Shown here: positions 21,534 to 32,319 of the stretch, piece by piece
How positions within the stretch are numbered: position 1 is the stretch's first letter
How the letters are laid out: every line of letters begins with the position of its first letter
DNA from: Bacteroidota bacterium
Lineage (GTDB): Bacteria > Bacteroidota > Bacteroidia > AKYH767-A > OLB10
DNA length: 64,000 nucleotides
Direction: 5' to 3'
Assembly (NCBI GenBank): GCA_016699635.1
Contig: CP064983.1
Span: 372,001-436,000 of the forward strand
Program-made: the position numbers and the translations under genes
Notes under the pieces: model-generated
Database searches by the model: none
What the model was told of the DNA's origin: nothing
What the model saw: only the letters and a program-made list of their open reading frames with translations

Positions 21534-22356
21534 TTATTTCTTTCTTCTTTCTATGATATGTTTATTGCTTTGATTTTTCAGCTTACGGGTTTTCTTACCT
21601 TTAGCCAACAAACCTTTGCGTGAACGCGGATGACCACCGGATGCACGACCTTCGCCACCACCCATTGGGTGATCAACAGGGTTCATGGCCACACCACGAA
21701 CTCTTGGTCTTCTGCCTTTCCAACGGTTACGTCCTGCTTTTCCGGCACTTTCTTTATTATGGTCAGAATTTGAAACTGAACCGATAGTTGCAACACATGT
21801 TGAAAGCATCATTCTTGTTTCACCAGAAGGCATTTTCAAGATTGCATACTTTCCGTCACGAGCTGTTAATTGAGCATAAGAACCGGCACTTCTTGCCATT
21901 TTACCTCCCTGTCCGGGGCGCAATTCAATGTTATGAACAATTGTACCTAATGGCATGTCTTTCAACATCATAGCATTGCCCACCTCAGGTGTTGCTTTAT
22001 CTCCAGAAAGTATAGTTTTACCAACTGTCAATCCTGTTGGAGCAAGAATATATCTTTTCACCATCAGCATAATGAACTAATGCAATACGTGCTGTACGGT
22101 TAGGATCGTACTCTATAGTTGCTACCTTACCGGGAACACCGTCCTTATTACGTTTAAAGTCAATAATTCTATATAACTTACGATGACCTCCACCGATATA
22201 GCGCATGGTCATTTTACCTGAATTGTTTCTTCCACCTTTGCGATTAATACGCTCTGTCAAAGCCTTTTCAGGTTCGTTGGTTGTTATGTTAGAATGATCT
22301 GGCGCAATTAAAAAGCGCTGACCTGGTGTAATCGGATTAAATTTCTTGATTGCCAT
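21534..22356 (-). CDS. rplB: 50S ribosomal protein L2, one frameshift
   Basis: N-terminal part [20 protein letters not shown] to [10 protein letters not shown] and C-terminal part [20 protein letters not shown], then [20 protein letters not shown], which carries the conserved His of the peptidyl-transferase support loop. The frame changes at 22055-22058 and one added base restores ADGEKRYILAP. About 273 aa after repair. Essential gene with a probable homopolymer deletion. Confidence 0.94.
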
Positions 22357-22366
22357 TGTTCAATTT

Positions 22367-22496
22367 TTATATGCTTGCGTAAAAATCAATTGTTTCGCCC
22401 TTAGCTACAGTAATGTAAGCCTTCTTTTGACCGCCCTTTTTACCTTGCAGAATACCTGCTTTTGTAAAACGGGTTTTTCCAATTGCTTCAAAATGT
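22367..22496 (-). CDS. rplW: 50S ribosomal protein L23, 3' fragment only
   Basis: The last 35-45 codons of L23 can be read here: GKTRFTKAGILQGKKGGQKK, then AYITVAKGETIDFYASI and a stop at 22367-22369, ten bases before the rplB start. No start codon or N-terminal half exists; the sequence runs straight back into rplD. L23 is normally about 95-100 aa, so more than half the gene is missing. L23 is essential, so an assembly gap is more likely than a true deletion. Confidence 0.8.
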
Positions 22497-22916
22497 TTAC
22501 CACTTCACTGGTTTTGGAGCTTCCATTGCAACATTCTCAACGATGGTAATGTTGTTGTCTTTTGCCTTATAGCTAAGAGCTGAAATACGGGCAAGACGTT
22601 TAACTTTCTTATTCAGTTTGAATGAATAATCGCGTGGCTGAGGACCGAAAACACGACCACCGCCAACAAAAAGTGGCGATTTCATACTTCCTGCACGTGC
22701 ACCTCCGGTTCCTTTTTGGCGTTTCAACTTCTTAGTTGTACCGGAAACTTCGTTACGTTGCTTTGACTTATGTGTACCCTGACGTGCATTTGCCATGATG
22801 CTTTTTACATCAAGCCATATAGCATGGTCATTTGGTTTTGCTTCAAAGATTTCGCTGTTAAGCGTTACTTTTCTTCCAGTAGCCTGACCGTTTTTTTGTT
22901 TAATTTCTAATTCCAT
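22497..22916 (-). CDS. rplD: 50S ribosomal protein L4, 5' fragment
   Basis: The first two thirds of L4: [40 protein letters not shown] and [20 protein letters not shown] with [20 protein letters not shown]. It runs as far as [14 protein letters not shown], then stops. L4 is usually about 205-210 aa; here it is 139. The missing C-terminal region and the missing N-terminal half of L23 are contiguous, so one gap of roughly 0.4 kb explains both. Confidence 0.9.
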   Translation of the reverse strand: MELEIKQKNGQATGRKVTLNSEIFEAKPNDHAIWLDVKSIMANARQGTHKSKQRNEVSGTTKKLKRQKGTGGARAGSMKSPLFVGGGRVFGPQPRDYSFKLNKKVKRLARISALSYKAKDNNITIVENVAMEAPKPVKW

Positions 22917-22921
22917 TTCGC

Positions 22922-23539
22922 TTAAAATTCTACTTTAATATATGAACCTTTAGCACCTGGTACAGCGCCTTTTATGATTAAAAGATTATGCTCAGGCATT
23001 ACTTTTAAAATTTGAAGATTCTGAATCTTCACTTGCTCATCGCCCATGTGACCTGTCAATCTTCTTCCGGGTAGTACTCGTGATGGAAAAGATGATGCTC
23101 CCATAGAACCCGGAGCACGCAGACGGTTATGCTGACCGTGTGTAGCACCTCCTACACCGGCAAAGTTGTGGCGTTTTATAACACCCTGAAAACCTTTACC
23201 TTTTGAGGTTCCTATCACATCACAAAATTCGCCTTCGGGACAGATATCAACTTTGATAACATCGCCAAGTTTTACTTCAGTAGTAAAGCCTTTAAACTCT
23301 ATTACTTTGCGCTTAAATGAGCTGTTTGATTTCTTAAAATGACCTTGAAGAGCCTTTGTAGTATGCTTTTCTTTTTTATCATCAAAAGCTAACTGAACGG
23401 CATCATAGCCATCAGTAGCTACTGATTTAACCTGGGTTACAACACATGGACCTGCTTCAATTACTGTGCAGGCAATGTTTTTACCCTCAGCATTAAACAT
23501 GCTGGTCATTCCTATTTTCTTTCCTATTATTCCGGACAT
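22922..23539 (-). CDS. rplC: 50S ribosomal protein L3
   Basis: 205 aa, intact. [20 protein letters not shown] and [20 protein letters not shown] with [20 protein letters not shown], the L3 signature and extended loop. One of the first proteins to bind 23S rRNA. Between rpsJ and rplD. Confidence 0.97.
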   Translation of the reverse strand: MSGIIGKKIGMTSMFNAEGKNIACTVIEAGPCVVTQVKSVATDGYDAVQLAFDDKKEKHTTKALQGHFKKSNSSFKRKVIEFKGFTTEVKLGDVIKVDICPEGEFCDVIGTSKGKGFQGVIKRHNFAGVGGATHGQHNRLRAPGSMGASSFPSRVLPGRRLTGHMGDEQVKIQNLQILKVMPEHNLLIIKGAVPGAKGSYIKVEF

Positions 23540-23562
23540 TGTTCTTTACTTTAAGGGTTTAA

Positions 23563-23868
23563 CTACACTTTTATTTCAACCTCAACACCGCTGGGTAATT
23601 CTAATTTCATAAGCGCATCTACAGTTTTAGAGGTTGAGCTGTATATATCCAATAAGCGCTTATATGAGCAAAGCTGAAACTGCTTTCTGCCTTTTTTATT
23701 TACGTGTGGCGAGCGAAGTACTGTGTAAATCTTCTTCTCAGTTGGAAGAGGAATGGGTCCGCTGATCACTGCTCCCGTAGTCTTAACGGTTTTTACGATT
23801 TTCTCCGCTGACTTGTCAACGAGATTGTAATCGTAAGATTTGAGCTTTATTCGGATTCGCTGATTCAT
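23563..23868 (-). CDS. rpsJ: 30S ribosomal protein S10
   Basis: 101 aa. [20 protein letters not shown] and the signature [20 protein letters not shown] are diagnostic. Also the NusE transcription antitermination factor in other bacteria. Here it follows fusA directly: no tuf gene lies between fusA and rpsJ, which joins the str and S10 blocks. Confidence 0.97.
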   Translation of the reverse strand: MNQRIRIKLKSYDYNLVDKSAEKIVKTVKTTGAVISGPIPLPTEKKIYTVLRSPHVNKKGRKQFQLCSYKRLLDIYSSTSKTVDALMKLELPSGVEVEIKV

Positions 23869-23903
23869 TTATTTATTATTTAATTTCTTTTTAAAACCTA
23901 CAA

Positions 23904-26027
23904 TTATGCTTTTTCTAATTTACCTTTTACTTTGGCAATTACTTCTTCGGCAATGGCACGAGGACACTCTGAATAGTGCGAAAACTCCATGCTTGATGAA
24001 GCACGACCTGAAGTAATGCTACCAAGTGTTCTAACATCTCCCAACATTTCAGAACGCCGCACTCTTGCCTTAATCACCTGCGCTCCTGCACGCGTGTCCA
24101 TTCCTTCCCTTTGACCGCGTCTTCTGTTAAGGTCGCCCATAACATCACCCATGTATTCGTCAGGAGTAACAACTTCAACTTTCATGATTGGCTCAAGCAA
24201 AATCGGCTTTGCCTTTGCACAAGCTTCTTTATAAGCAAGTTTAGCAGCAATCTCGAATGACAATGCATCGGAATCAACTGCGTGGAAAGAACCATCTGTC
24301 AGAATAACTTTAAGGCTGCTTAAAGGATAACCGGCAAGTACACCATTAACCATAGCTGCTTTGAACCCTTTTTCGCTTGAAGGGATAAATTCTCTTGGGA
24401 TAGTTCCACCACTGATTTGATTTACAAATTGCAGGCTTGATTTGCTTGCAATAGGATCAAAATCTTCGTCAACAGGGCTAAGGGTAAACTGAATATCGGC
24501 AAATTTACCACGACCACCGGTTTGCTTTTTGTAAACCTCGCGATGTGAAACGCTGCCTGTAATTGCTTCTTTATAAGACACCTCAGGTGCACCCTGATTA
24601 CATTCTACTTTAAACTCTCTCTTCAGACGGTCAACAATACTTGCGAGGTGAAGTGCACCCATACCGCTGATGATAGTCTTACCTGTTTCTTCGTCAGTTT
24701 TTACACGGAAAGTTGGATCTTCTTCGGCTAACTTATTCAGTGCAGTGCCTAATTTCTCAGTATCAACCTGAGTTTTTGGCTCAATGGCTAATCCAATAAC
24801 GGCTTCAGGAAACTGCATTGCTTCCAGCACCATTGGTGCATTTTCTGCACAAAGCGTATCACCAGTTTTAATATCTTTAAATCCAACAGCAGCACCAATA
24901 TCACCAGCCTCGATAAAAGGAATCTGGTTTTGTTTATTGGCATGCATCTGGAAAATACGAGAAATACGTTCTTTATTACCTGAGCGTGTATTTAATACAT
25001 AAGAACCGGACTCTAAGCGACCAGAGTATGCACGGAAATATGCCAAGCGACCTACGAAAGGATCGGTAGCAATCTTAAATGCAAGAGCTGTGAAAGGCTC
25101 TTTTACATCGGGCTTACGGCTTACAGGCTCACCATTGTCAGGGTTTGTTCCTGTAATATTATCTTTATCCATCGGACTTGGTAACAATTCCATTACCAGG
25201 TCAAGCATTGTTTGAACTCCTTTATTCTTAAAAGATGATCCACAAACCATTGGAACAACTTTACCTGCAATACATGATTTTCTTAATGCATCAAGAATTT
25301 CGCGCTCGGTAATGCTGTTTGGGTCATCAAAATACTTCTCCATCAGTTTATCGTCAAATTCAGCGATAGATTCAAGAAGTTTTTCTCTTAAGCTTTTTGC
25401 TTCTTCTAATATTTCTGCAGGAATAGGCACTTCAGTAAATGTCATTCCCTGATCGTGCTCATTCCAAACAATACCTTTAAAGTTGATTAAGTCAACCACC
25501 CCTTTAAAGTGCTCTTCTGCACCAATTGGCAATTGTAAAGGCACTGCATTACCGCCAAGCATTTCGCGAACCTGCTTAACTACGTTTAAAAAGTCGGCAC
25601 CGGCACGGTCCATTTTGTTCACAAAACAAAGTCTTGTAACGTTATAGTTATTCGCTAAGCGCCAGTTTGTTTCTGACTGAGGTTCAACACCATCAACAGC
25701 AGAAAACAAGAAAACCAAACCATCCAGAATACGTAATGAGCGATTTACCTCAACGGTAAAGTCAACGTGTCCGGGAGTGTCTATAATGTTTACTTTATAT
25801 TTATTGTTACGGTAATTCCAAAAGCAAGTAGTAGCTGCTGATGTAATAGTAATACCACGCTCCTGCTCCTGAACCATCCAGTCCATTGTTGCAGCACCAT
25901 CGTGAACCTCACCTAACTTATGGTTTACACCTGTATAATAAAGGATACGCTCTGTTGTAGTAGTCTTACCTGCATCAATGTGTGCAGCAATACCAATATT
26001 TCTTGTATATCTTAAATCGTTTGCCAT
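23904..26027 (-). CDS. fusA: Elongation factor G
   Basis: 707 aa GTPase. G1 [13 protein letters not shown]2 [13 protein letters not shown]3 DTPGHVDF and G4 NKMD are present, followed by domains II-V ending [20 protein letters not shown]. It drives translocation of mRNA and tRNA. Placed between rpsG and rpsJ, so it is the ribosomal-operon copy and most likely the housekeeping EF-G. Confidence 0.98.
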   Translation of the reverse strand: MANDLRYTRNIGIAAHIDAGKTTTTERILYYTGVNHKLGEVHDGAATMDWMVQEQERGITITSAATTCFWNYRNNKYKVNIIDTPGHVDFTVEVNRSLRILDGLVFLFSAVDGVEPQSETNWRLANNYNVTRLCFVNKMDRAGADFLNVVKQVREMLGGNAVPLQLPIGAEEHFKGVVDLINFKGIVWNEHDQGMTFTEVPIPAEILEEAKSLREKLLESIAEFDDKLMEKYFDDPNSITEREILDALRKSCIAGKVVPMVCGSSFKNKGVQTMLDLVMELLPSPMDKDNITGTNPDNGEPVSRKPDVKEPFTALAFKIATDPFVGRLAYFRAYSGRLESGSYVLNTRSGNKERISRIFQMHANKQNQIPFIEAGDIGAAVGFKDIKTGDTLCAENAPMVLEAMQFPEAVIGLAIEPKTQVDTEKLGTALNKLAEEDPTFRVKTDEETGKTIISGMGALHLASIVDRLKREFKVECNQGAPEVSYKEAITGSVSHREVYKKQTGGRGKFADIQFTLSPVDEDFDPIASKSSLQFVNQISGGTIPREFIPSSEKGFKAAMVNGVLAGYPLSSLKVILTDGSFHAVDSDALSFEIAAKLAYKEACAKAKPILLEPIMKVEVVTPDEYMGDVMGDLNRRRGQREGMDTRAGAQVIKARVRRSEMLGDVRTLGSITSGRASSSMEFSHYSECPRAIAEEVIAKVKGKLEKA

Positions 26028-26048
26028 TTGAATAGTGTCTCTCTGCTT

Positions 26049-26516
26049 TTATACTTTAAAATGTGAGAATGCTTTGTTAGCTTCAGCCATACGGTGTGTA
26101 TCATCTTTCTTCTTCACTGCTGCTCCCTCACCTTTTGCTGCTGCAATAATTTCTCCTGCCAGGCGGTCTGACATAGACTTCTCATTGCGTGAGCGTGCAT
26201 AACCTACCAACCACTTAATACCTAAAGCCGTTCTGCGTGTAGGGCGAACTTCAGAAGGAATCTGAAATGTAGCACCACCAACTCTGCGGCTGCGAACCTC
26301 TACCAATGGCATAACATTATTCAATGCTTTTCTCCATTGCTCCAATCCGTCCTCCTGTGTTTTTTCAGTAACCTTATCTAAAGCATCATAAAAAATCTGA
26401 TAGGCAGTACCTTTTTTACCGGACTCCATCATACCATTTACGAAACGTGTTACCTGTTGATCATTATATCGTGGATCAGGCAATAAAATCCTTTTCTTGG
26501 GTTTCGACTTTCTCAT
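26049..26516 (-). CDS. rpsG: 30S ribosomal protein S7
   Basis: 155 aa, intact. [20 protein letters not shown] and the signature [29 protein letters not shown]. Nucleates assembly of the 30S head. Between rpsL and fusA. Confidence 0.97.
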   Translation of the reverse strand: MRKSKPKKRILLPDPRYNDQQVTRFVNGMMESGKKGTAYQIFYDALDKVTEKTQEDGLEQWRKALNNVMPLVEVRSRRVGGATFQIPSEVRPTRRTALGIKWLVGYARSRNEKSMSDRLAGEIIAAAKGEGAAVKKKDDTHRMAEANKAFSHFKV

Positions 26517-26546
26517 CTATGAAATTTTAAACTGAAACTTTTCTGA

Positions 26547-26940
26547 TTATTTTTTTGCTGCAGGGCTCTTACTTTTGGCTTCTTGGTTCCGTATTTACTT
26601 CTGCGCTTATTACGTCCTTCTACACCAGAAGTATCTAATGCACCACGCACAATATGGTATCGAACTCCCGGAAGGTCTTTTACCCTGCCGCCACGGATCA
26701 ATACAATAGAGTGTTCCTGGAGATTGTGACCTTCTCCGGGAATATATGCTGTTACTTCAAATTTGTTGGTTAAACGTACACGGGCAACCTTGCGTAATGC
26801 AGAGTTTGGCTTCTTTGGTGTTGTTTGTAAACACGTGTACAAACCCCTCTTCTCTGGGGACAGGATGTTAGGTAAGGGGACTTGCTTTTGTCCTCAATTT
26901 TAGAGCGACCTATGCGTATTAATTGTTGTATTGTAGGCAT
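26547..26940 (-). CDS. rpsL: 30S ribosomal protein S12, two frameshifts
   Basis: Start [20 protein letters not shown] at 26940, then [12 protein letters not shown]. One added A at 26824-26826 gives [20 protein letters not shown], the streptomycin-site region (PNSA). The body [20 protein letters not shown] and [12 protein letters not shown] is intact. A second missing A at 26573-26576 restores the expected end [14 protein letters not shown] with a stop at 26547; unrepaired, the frame runs on to 26513, almost touching rpsG. First gene of the superoperon and essential, so both lesions are probably errors. Confidence 0.92.
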
Positions 26941-26960
26941 CTTAATTATCCAATATGTTA

Positions 26961-26980
26961 ATCCCAAATTTTTTGGGACT
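26961..26980 (-). promoter_or_regulatory. Hairpin in the rpsL leader
   Basis: On the transcript the palindrome TCCCAAAAAATTTGGGA lies immediately downstream of the predicted start site and about 20 bases before the rpsL ATG. The seven-base arms (TCCCAAA / TTTGGGA) give a small stem-loop in the 5' leader. It could stabilise the mRNA or take part in autoregulation; the role is not known. Confidence 0.4.
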
Positions 26981-26981
26981 G

Positions 26982-27011
26982 CAAATGTAGAGATTCTTTT
27001 TAGAATTACAA
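26982..27011 (-). promoter_or_regulatory. Promoter of the ribosomal superoperon
   Basis: On the minus strand a -33 TTG (27009-27011) and a -7 TACATTTG (26982-26989) are separated by 19 bases. This fits the Bacteroidota consensus TTTG-N17-23-TAnnTTTG. It lies about 42 bases before the rpsL ATG. Confidence 0.65.
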
Positions 27012-27371
27012 CTAATTGAAAAAGATTTTTTTAAATATTCGCGTCATGAACTATAACACTATTTATCAATGCATTAGCATTAATTCAACACATCAGCTTC
27101 TTTGAATCTTTTCGATATTAACCAAAAACTTATCTGAAAGCAGCTATAAACATGACTTCATTTTTCATCAAATTAAGCCTAAATCATCAAAAACGCTCAA
27201 TATCAAGAACACCCTCCAAAATGAATTCATAATTCTTTAATTATAGAGGCTGTTATTTGGTTGATGTACTTAAATGATGTTTTTGGGCTTTCAGTCTGAG
27301 TTATACATCGCCTACCTTTAAGCCGAAGCATTACAATTAAATGCATTAGTTTCGGGCTTTTATTTAAAATT
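27012..27371. other. Divergent intergenic region (about 360 bases)
   Basis: AT-rich gap between the divergent rpsL and PIG-L genes. I see no ORF, tRNA or repeat. An imperfect stem-loop lies just before the PIG-L gene: AAGCCGAAGCATT at 27319-27331 can pair with AATGCATTAGTTTCGGGCTT ending at 27360, followed by TTATTT. It could be a terminator-like or leader structure. TAGTTTCG at 27347-27354 is a one-mismatch match to the -7 consensus for the rightward gene. Confidence 0.4.
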
Positions 27372-29864
27372 ATGCAGCGATTTACCTTATCACTTTTACT
27401 TTTTCTTGGCTTAGGATGCCTTCAACTACATGCCCAATCATATAACCCTTCAGAGATTAAGTTAAATCTTGAAAAATTAAATACCGTTGGCACTGTACTA
27501 TATATTGCAGCCCATCCTGATGATGAAAACACAAGATTGCTGACCTACCTATCAAAAGAAAAGCATTTGCGAACCTGTTATCTGAGTCTGAACAGAGGCG
27601 AAGGCGGACAAAACCTTATTGGCAAAGAACAAGGTGCTGCTTTAGGGATAATCCGCACGAACGAGCTGCTTCAGGCAAGAAAAATTGATGGTGCAGAACA
27701 ATACTTTACCCGAGCTATTGATTTTGGATACAGCAAATCGCCTGAAGAAACTTTTACTTTCTGGAATCATGACAGTGTACTTGCCGATGTAGTATATATA
27801 ATAAGGCTGTTACAACCGGATGTTATCATTACGCGTTTTCCAACTACCGGTGAAGGCGGGCATGGGCATCATACGGCAAGTGCTATTTTAGCAAGCGAGG
27901 CATTTAAGATGGCTGCCGACCCGAAATACTTTCCTGAGCAACTTAAATCTTTAAAGCCTTGGCAGGCAAAAACGTTGTATTGGAACACTTTTAATTTTGG
28001 AAATAATAACACACAGCGTGATGACCAATTGAAAACAGATGTAGGGTTTTTCAATACATGGTGGGGAAAGGGATGTGGCGAAATTGCAGCACAAAGCAGA
28101 AGTCAGCATAAGAGTCAAGGGTTTGGTGTAGAAATTATCAGAGGTTCCATGCTTGAATATTTAAAAAACATTGATGGCGACACTTCATGTTCAACATTAT
28201 TCTGCAAAAGTGATTTCAGTTGGAACAGCGTTATAGGCGCTGAAACAATAAAAACTCTTTGTGAAACAGCCTTGGCTAAATTCGACATGAAAAACCCTGC
28301 TTCTATTTTACCCGACTTGCTAAGAATACATGATGAGTTGAATAAAATTCAGGATAAGCAGTGGAAAAAACAAAAAATTAAAGAAACAGAACAACTCATT
28401 TTGGCATGTGCAGGATTGTGGTTTGATGCTACCTCCAATCAACCTTATGTAACACAAGCTGACAGTATAAATATTAAACTCAGTTCCATTGTATATTCAC
28501 AAATACCAACTACAATTGAATCTATTTCATATCTGCCATTTTCTGATACAAGTATGAGTACAAAACTTGAGTACAATAAAATTTGGTCGCTTGAAAAATC
28601 ATTTGTTGTGCCAAAAAGCATTCCTTATAGTATTCATTACTGGCTGAAAAATAAGCCGGAGTCGGGTCGTTATGTTTTAGACAGCCAAAGCATGATTGAG
28701 AAACCTGTTAATGATGCTGTTTTTTCAGTTTCTGTAAATGTAAAAATTTCGGACCACACATTAACTTTCAATCTTCCTGTTCGATACAAATGGATAGATC
28801 CGGTAGAAGGTGAAAGATACAGAACAACCTGTGTTGTGCCACCGGTTGCGGTAAACTTTAATGAAAACGTATGCCTATTGATAAATAACAAGCCCGGCAA
28901 TCTGAAACTTACAGTACGAAGTCTTAGTAAATCCTTTACGGGTAAAATTAAATTAGATGTACCTGCAGGATATAAAGCCAGTCCATCAGAATTTGAAGCT
29001 ACAGCACTATTAAAAAACGAACGACTGATTTTTAATGCTACTATTCAGCAGGATGCAAAAGCTGATTTTGACCAAAGCAAAACAAATCAGCATTTACAAG
29101 TCAGTATTTTGCCATCAAATACAGAAGCATATTCTTTGCAGGAAATCATTTACGAGCATATCCCCTACCAATATTATTTCAAACCTTCGGAAGTAAAGAT
29201 TGTGCCACTGCAACTACAAACATCATCCTCCAAAATTGGATACATTGAAGGTGCCGGTGATGAAGTGATGCAATGCCTTCAGAATGCAGGATATAATATT
29301 TCTGTTTTAAAAGAAGAAAATCTTAGTAACGACAATCTGTCAAATTACAGTGTGATTATTGCAGGTGTAAGAGCTTATAACACCAACGACTGGCTTATGG
29401 GTTATAAAAACAAACTCATGGACTTTGTTTCCTCAGGAGGTACATATATTGTTCAATACAACACTAACAATAATTTAGGTAAACTTGATAACAACATTGG
29501 TCCCTACCCATTTAAAATTTCACGAAAAAGGGTAACGGATGAATATGCAGAAATGCGATTTTCAGAAGCAAATTCCATTGTATTGAACAAACCCAATAAA
29601 ATAAATGCAGACGATTTTAAAGGCTGGGTTCAGGAGCGTGGAATATATTTTGCAGAAGAGATTGACCCAAAGTATCAGACACCTTTAAGTTGCAATGACA
29701 AAGGAGAAAGCCCATTGAATGGAAGTCTGATAATTGCACAATCAGGCAAAGGACATTTTGTCTATACAGGGCTTGCTTTTTTCAGGCAATTGCCGGCAGG
29801 TGTGTCCGGTGCATATCGTTTATTTTCAAATTTAATTGCATTGCCATCCGGTCAGGTAAAATAA
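27372..29864 (+). CDS. Secreted PIG-L family deacetylase-like protein
   Basis: 830 aa with a signal peptide (LSLLLFLGLGCLQLHAQ). The LmbE/PIG-L domain is at the N-terminus: zinc-site motif AAHPDDE at about residues 46-52 and the later GEGGHGHHTASA with the second ligand His cluster. The middle is a long beta-rich region. The last 200 residues (IGYIEGAGDEVMQCLQNAGY, VIIAGVRAYNTNDWLM) resemble a glutamine-amidotransferase-like/ThuA-type fold. This N-PIG-L plus C-GATase-like layout is common in exported Bacteroidota proteins, usually thought to act on N-acetylated sugars. Substrate unknown. No T9SS tail is present, so periplasmic or outer-membrane-associated is most likely. Confidence 0.82.
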   Translation: MQRFTLSLLLFLGLGCLQLHAQSYNPSEIKLNLEKLNTVGTVLYIAAHPDDENTRLLTYLSKEKHLRTCYLSLNRGEGGQNLIGKEQGAALGIIRTNELLQARKIDGAEQYFTRAIDFGYSKSPEETFTFWNHDSVLADVVYIIRLLQPDVIITRFPTTGEGGHGHHTASAILASEAFKMAADPKYFPEQLKSLKPWQAKTLYWNTFNFGNNNTQRDDQLKTDVGFFNTWWGKGCGEIAAQSRSQHKSQGFGVEIIRGSMLEYLKNIDGDTSCSTLFCKSDFSWNSVIGAETIKTLCETALAKFDMKNPASILPDLLRIHDELNKIQDKQWKKQKIKETEQLILACAGLWFDATSNQPYVTQADSINIKLSSIVYSQIPTTIESISYLPFSDTSMSTKLEYNKIWSLEKSFVVPKSIPYSIHYWLKNKPESGRYVLDSQSMIEKPVNDAVFSVSVNVKISDHTLTFNLPVRYKWIDPVEGERYRTTCVVPPVAVNFNENVCLLINNKPGNLKLTVRSLSKSFTGKIKLDVPAGYKASPSEFEATALLKNERLIFNATIQQDAKADFDQSKTNQHLQVSILPSNTEAYSLQEIIYEHIPYQYYFKPSEVKIVPLQLQTSSSKIGYIEGAGDEVMQCLQNAGYNISVLKEENLSNDNLSNYSVIIAGVRAYNTNDWLMGYKNKLMDFVSSGGTYIVQYNTNNNLGKLDNNIGPYPFKISRKRVTDEYAEMRFSEANSIVLNKPNKINADDFKGWVQERGIYFAEEIDPKYQTPLSCNDKGESPLNGSLIIAQSGKGHFVYTGLAFFRQLPAGVSGAYRLFSNLIALPSGQVK

Positions 29865-29911
29865 TTTAACAACTTCGTAAATACCATTACCGTTAGTCGG
29901 GCATTAAGATT

Positions 29912-30585
29912 ATGGGGAAAGACAAATTAAAACGTTTTGCTGAAATGCAGACTTTTGAGAGAGTAATTCAACCGGAAATAAACTACCATTCACCGGATTT
30001 TGAGTTAAAGGCAAGTGGAACGAAACAATTTTTCAAAAACAACAACCCATAGTCTTAGAAATTGGGTGTGGCAAAGGTGAATACACTGTTGCTTTGGCGC
30101 AACGCTATCGGCAAAAAAACTTTATTGGTATTGACATAAAAGGTGCAAGAATATGGCGTGGCGCAAAAACCATCAACGAAGAAAAGATAATGAATGCTGC
30201 TTTTCTGCGAATAAGAATGGAAACAATTGAAAAGTTTTTTGCAGCTAATGAGGTAAGTGAAGTTTGGATAACCTTTCCCGACCCACAGCCAAAGGAGTCG
30301 AAAGAAAACAAAAGATTAACCTCTCCCCTTTTTCTAAAAAGATACAGCACTTTTTTGCAGCCTGATGGAATTGTACATTTAAAAACAGATAATAAAGATT
30401 TGTATGAATTTACCTTGCAAACTGTAAATGATGCCGGTCATATAATATTACATCAAACAACAGATTTATATAAAGAATTACTGATGCCCGTTGACATGGA
30501 CATTCAAACCACCTATGAAAAAAAATATTTAGCCGCTAAGCAGCCTATTTTTTATCTTTCGTTCAGGCTAAAAAAAGAAATTTAA
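29912..30585 (+). CDS. trmB: tRNA (guanine-N7-)-methyltransferase TrmB, one frameshift
   Basis: Start MGKDKLKRFAEMQTFERVIQ at 29912. After adding one A at 30007-30009 the frame continues LKGKWNETIFQKQQPIVLEI, then GCGKGEYT (SAM motif I) and WITFPDPQPKE, the TrmB hallmark. Ends ...FYLSFRLKKEI at 30585; about 224 aa. Methylates G46 of tRNA. The last 60 bases are repeated at 34714-34769, where an accessory segment begins or ends, so this gene marks the insertion site. Confidence 0.92.
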
Positions 30586-30588
30586 ATC
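30526..30588 (+). repeat. Left copy of the trmB 3'-end direct repeat (63 bases)
   Basis: Starts TATTTAGCCGCTAAGC and ends AAATTTAAATC. It encodes the last residues of TrmB and its stop. The same sequence, less seven bases (TTTTTAT between two TAT triplets), recurs at 34714-34769. This copy keeps the gene intact. Confidence 0.9.
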
Positions 30589-30710
30589 CCCTGACTTGTC
30601 CACCTTCAAAGACAACTTTTTGTAAATCCTTGATAATAGTGTATTTATAAAGAATTTTTTGCATTTTGCTGACCTACTGGTGTGGCATGTACAAAATAAT
30701 AGAAGTTAAT

Positions 30711-30730
30711 TAGTTAATCCTTAACAACCC
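30711..30730 (+). repeat. Left 20-bp inverted repeat of the accessory element
   Basis: TAGTTAATCCTTAACAACCC, the exact reverse complement of 34696-34715. It lies about 97 bases before the ATG of an IS5-like transposase remnant, the distance expected of an IS terminal repeat. The inner GTTAA-TCC-TTAAC is itself a small palindrome. Confidence 0.85.
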
Positions 30731-30826
30731 CTTCCGTGTCTCTATAAAAAGTTAAAAACTTTAGAAAAAGAGGTGATAAAAACTGCAACAAAGTGGGTTA
30801 TTTTTGTAAAAAAAGGTTGCAGAAAA

Positions 30827-30985
30827 ATGATAGGCAAATCACCCATACAAGATCAGAAAAATTTATTTCAGCCACTGCTCAAAGAGTTTATAGATATGAA
30901 CCACCAGTTGGTTTTACTATCAGAAGAAATAAACTGGAAAGAGCTGGAAGCAGATTTTTCAGCACTTTATTCCAACACCGGACTG
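30827..30985 (+). pseudogene. IS5-like transposase, N-terminal remnant
   Basis: From ATG 30827 the frame reads MIGKSPIQDQKNLFQPLLKE, then HQLVLLSEEINWKELEADFS and LYSNTG. This is the N-terminal DUF772-type region of IS5-group transposases (pattern: LxxxxDxNHxLVxLxxxIxWxxxExxFxxxYSNTG). After SNTG the match stops: the expected PSxPIRxxVGLLxLK segment and the DDE catalytic core are absent, and the frame enters an unrelated gene. So the transposase is about 52 residues long and inactive. Confidence 0.75.
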
Positions 30986-32310
30986 TTTGTGGTGGCGGGA
31001 AGGGAATGATTTTTACGACCACGGGAATGCATTCAGGTATAGTGTATCGGCAACTACTGCTGACCAGGATTTACAAGGTAATGTATGGAATGTGCCAACC
31101 CCACCTGCGGGTTTCAGGTTAGCATTGAATGAGAATCCGTTTTATAATCCAGTTTTTACTTGGAATGATGTTGGGCCACCCGGTACAAATACCTTATTAC
31201 CTCATAATAATTTTCAAGACCCTGATGATTGGTTTCAACCTGCTGCTGGAACAAATTATGAGTGCGCCACTGACCAATTTGCATGTGCATCAAGGTCGTT
31301 TAGGAATGTGGCAACCGATTTTGATTATTTGGTAGCAACCGACCAAATTGACAATGACCCTTACACGGATGAAACACGGTGGATGTTTAAAAAGGATTTG
31401 TTTAAAAGGATTGAAGAAAATCCGGTGCTGCAAAATGATGTCGTTCTTAACAATTTTTATATTGCCATGCAGGGCACAACTTTGGCAGAATTGGTGCCTG
31501 TGGAAGCTGATAAGAATGAATTGTTTGTGCCCGATAATTTTTCGGAAGCTTTGCTGCAGCAATACAGGGCGGATGCAGCGCAGCAGTTAACGCTTATAGA
31601 GCAGCAAATGGTTTTATTGGATACGGCATTTGTAAATGATGACACGGCAACGGTGCGAATACTATCAGATGATATTATGGATTTGCAGGAAACAGTAACT
31701 GCCACCAACACCTTTGCTGAAGATGTGATAGCCGATGAAACTGCCGACAGAATTACTACAGCAACAGCCATTGGAATAAGTAATAACATACTGGCAGCCA
31801 CCAATACACCGGAGGAAAATGAGCAGATAGTAAATGAAATTTACCTGCGCACCATTGGCAGCGATGTATTTGAATTTACGCAGGATGATATTGAAACATT
31901 GTACAGCATAGCCATACAATGCCCCATGCAAGGCGGCAATGCTGTTTTTTATGGCACGGTCGCTATATGCTTTGGTTGATAAAAATAAGCAGTACGATGA
32001 TTTTAAAATTTGCAACCTTGTTGGTATTGCTTTGAGAAAACCAGAAAAAGCAAAGGGAGATACTGTTGCAACTGTTTATCCGAATCCGGCAAATGAAATG
32101 GCTACTTTGGATTACAGCTTACCAAAAGACAGCAAGGCTGAATTTATTATACGAACAACTACAAACCAGCAAATTTTAAATAAGCCTTTACGAGCGGGCG
32201 ATTCAAAATACTCTTTTAGCACGGCTGATTTAAAACCATCAGTTTATTTTTATGAGTTGAGAAGCAATGGTGAGTTAATAGCAAATGGTAAATTAATAAT
32301 TATACGTTAA
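30978..32310 (+). pseudogene. 5'-truncated T9SS-secreted protein, one frameshift
   Basis: The frame begins abruptly at the IS remnant junction with no start codon or signal peptide (PDCLWWREGNDFYDHGNAF). The body of about 330 residues has no domain I recognise; it includes a Thr/Asp-rich helical part (TEENEQIVNEIYLRTIGSDV-like region). One extra T at 31945-31950 shifts the frame; repaired, it reads GGNAVFMARSLYALVDKNKQ and ends in a type IX sorting domain (VYPNPANEMATLDYSLP, then KPSVYFYELRSNGELIANGK and LIIIR). It is the 3' part of a larger surface or secreted protein whose 5' end was lost at the junction near 30980. Confidence 0.75.
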
Positions 32311-32319
32311 AATTATTCA

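Noticed and set aside
11455..23000. Many plus-strand frames of 60-118 codons opposite the ribosomal genes
   Set aside because: They lie antisense to strongly conserved ribosomal genes, have no conserved motifs and are shadows of codon bias.
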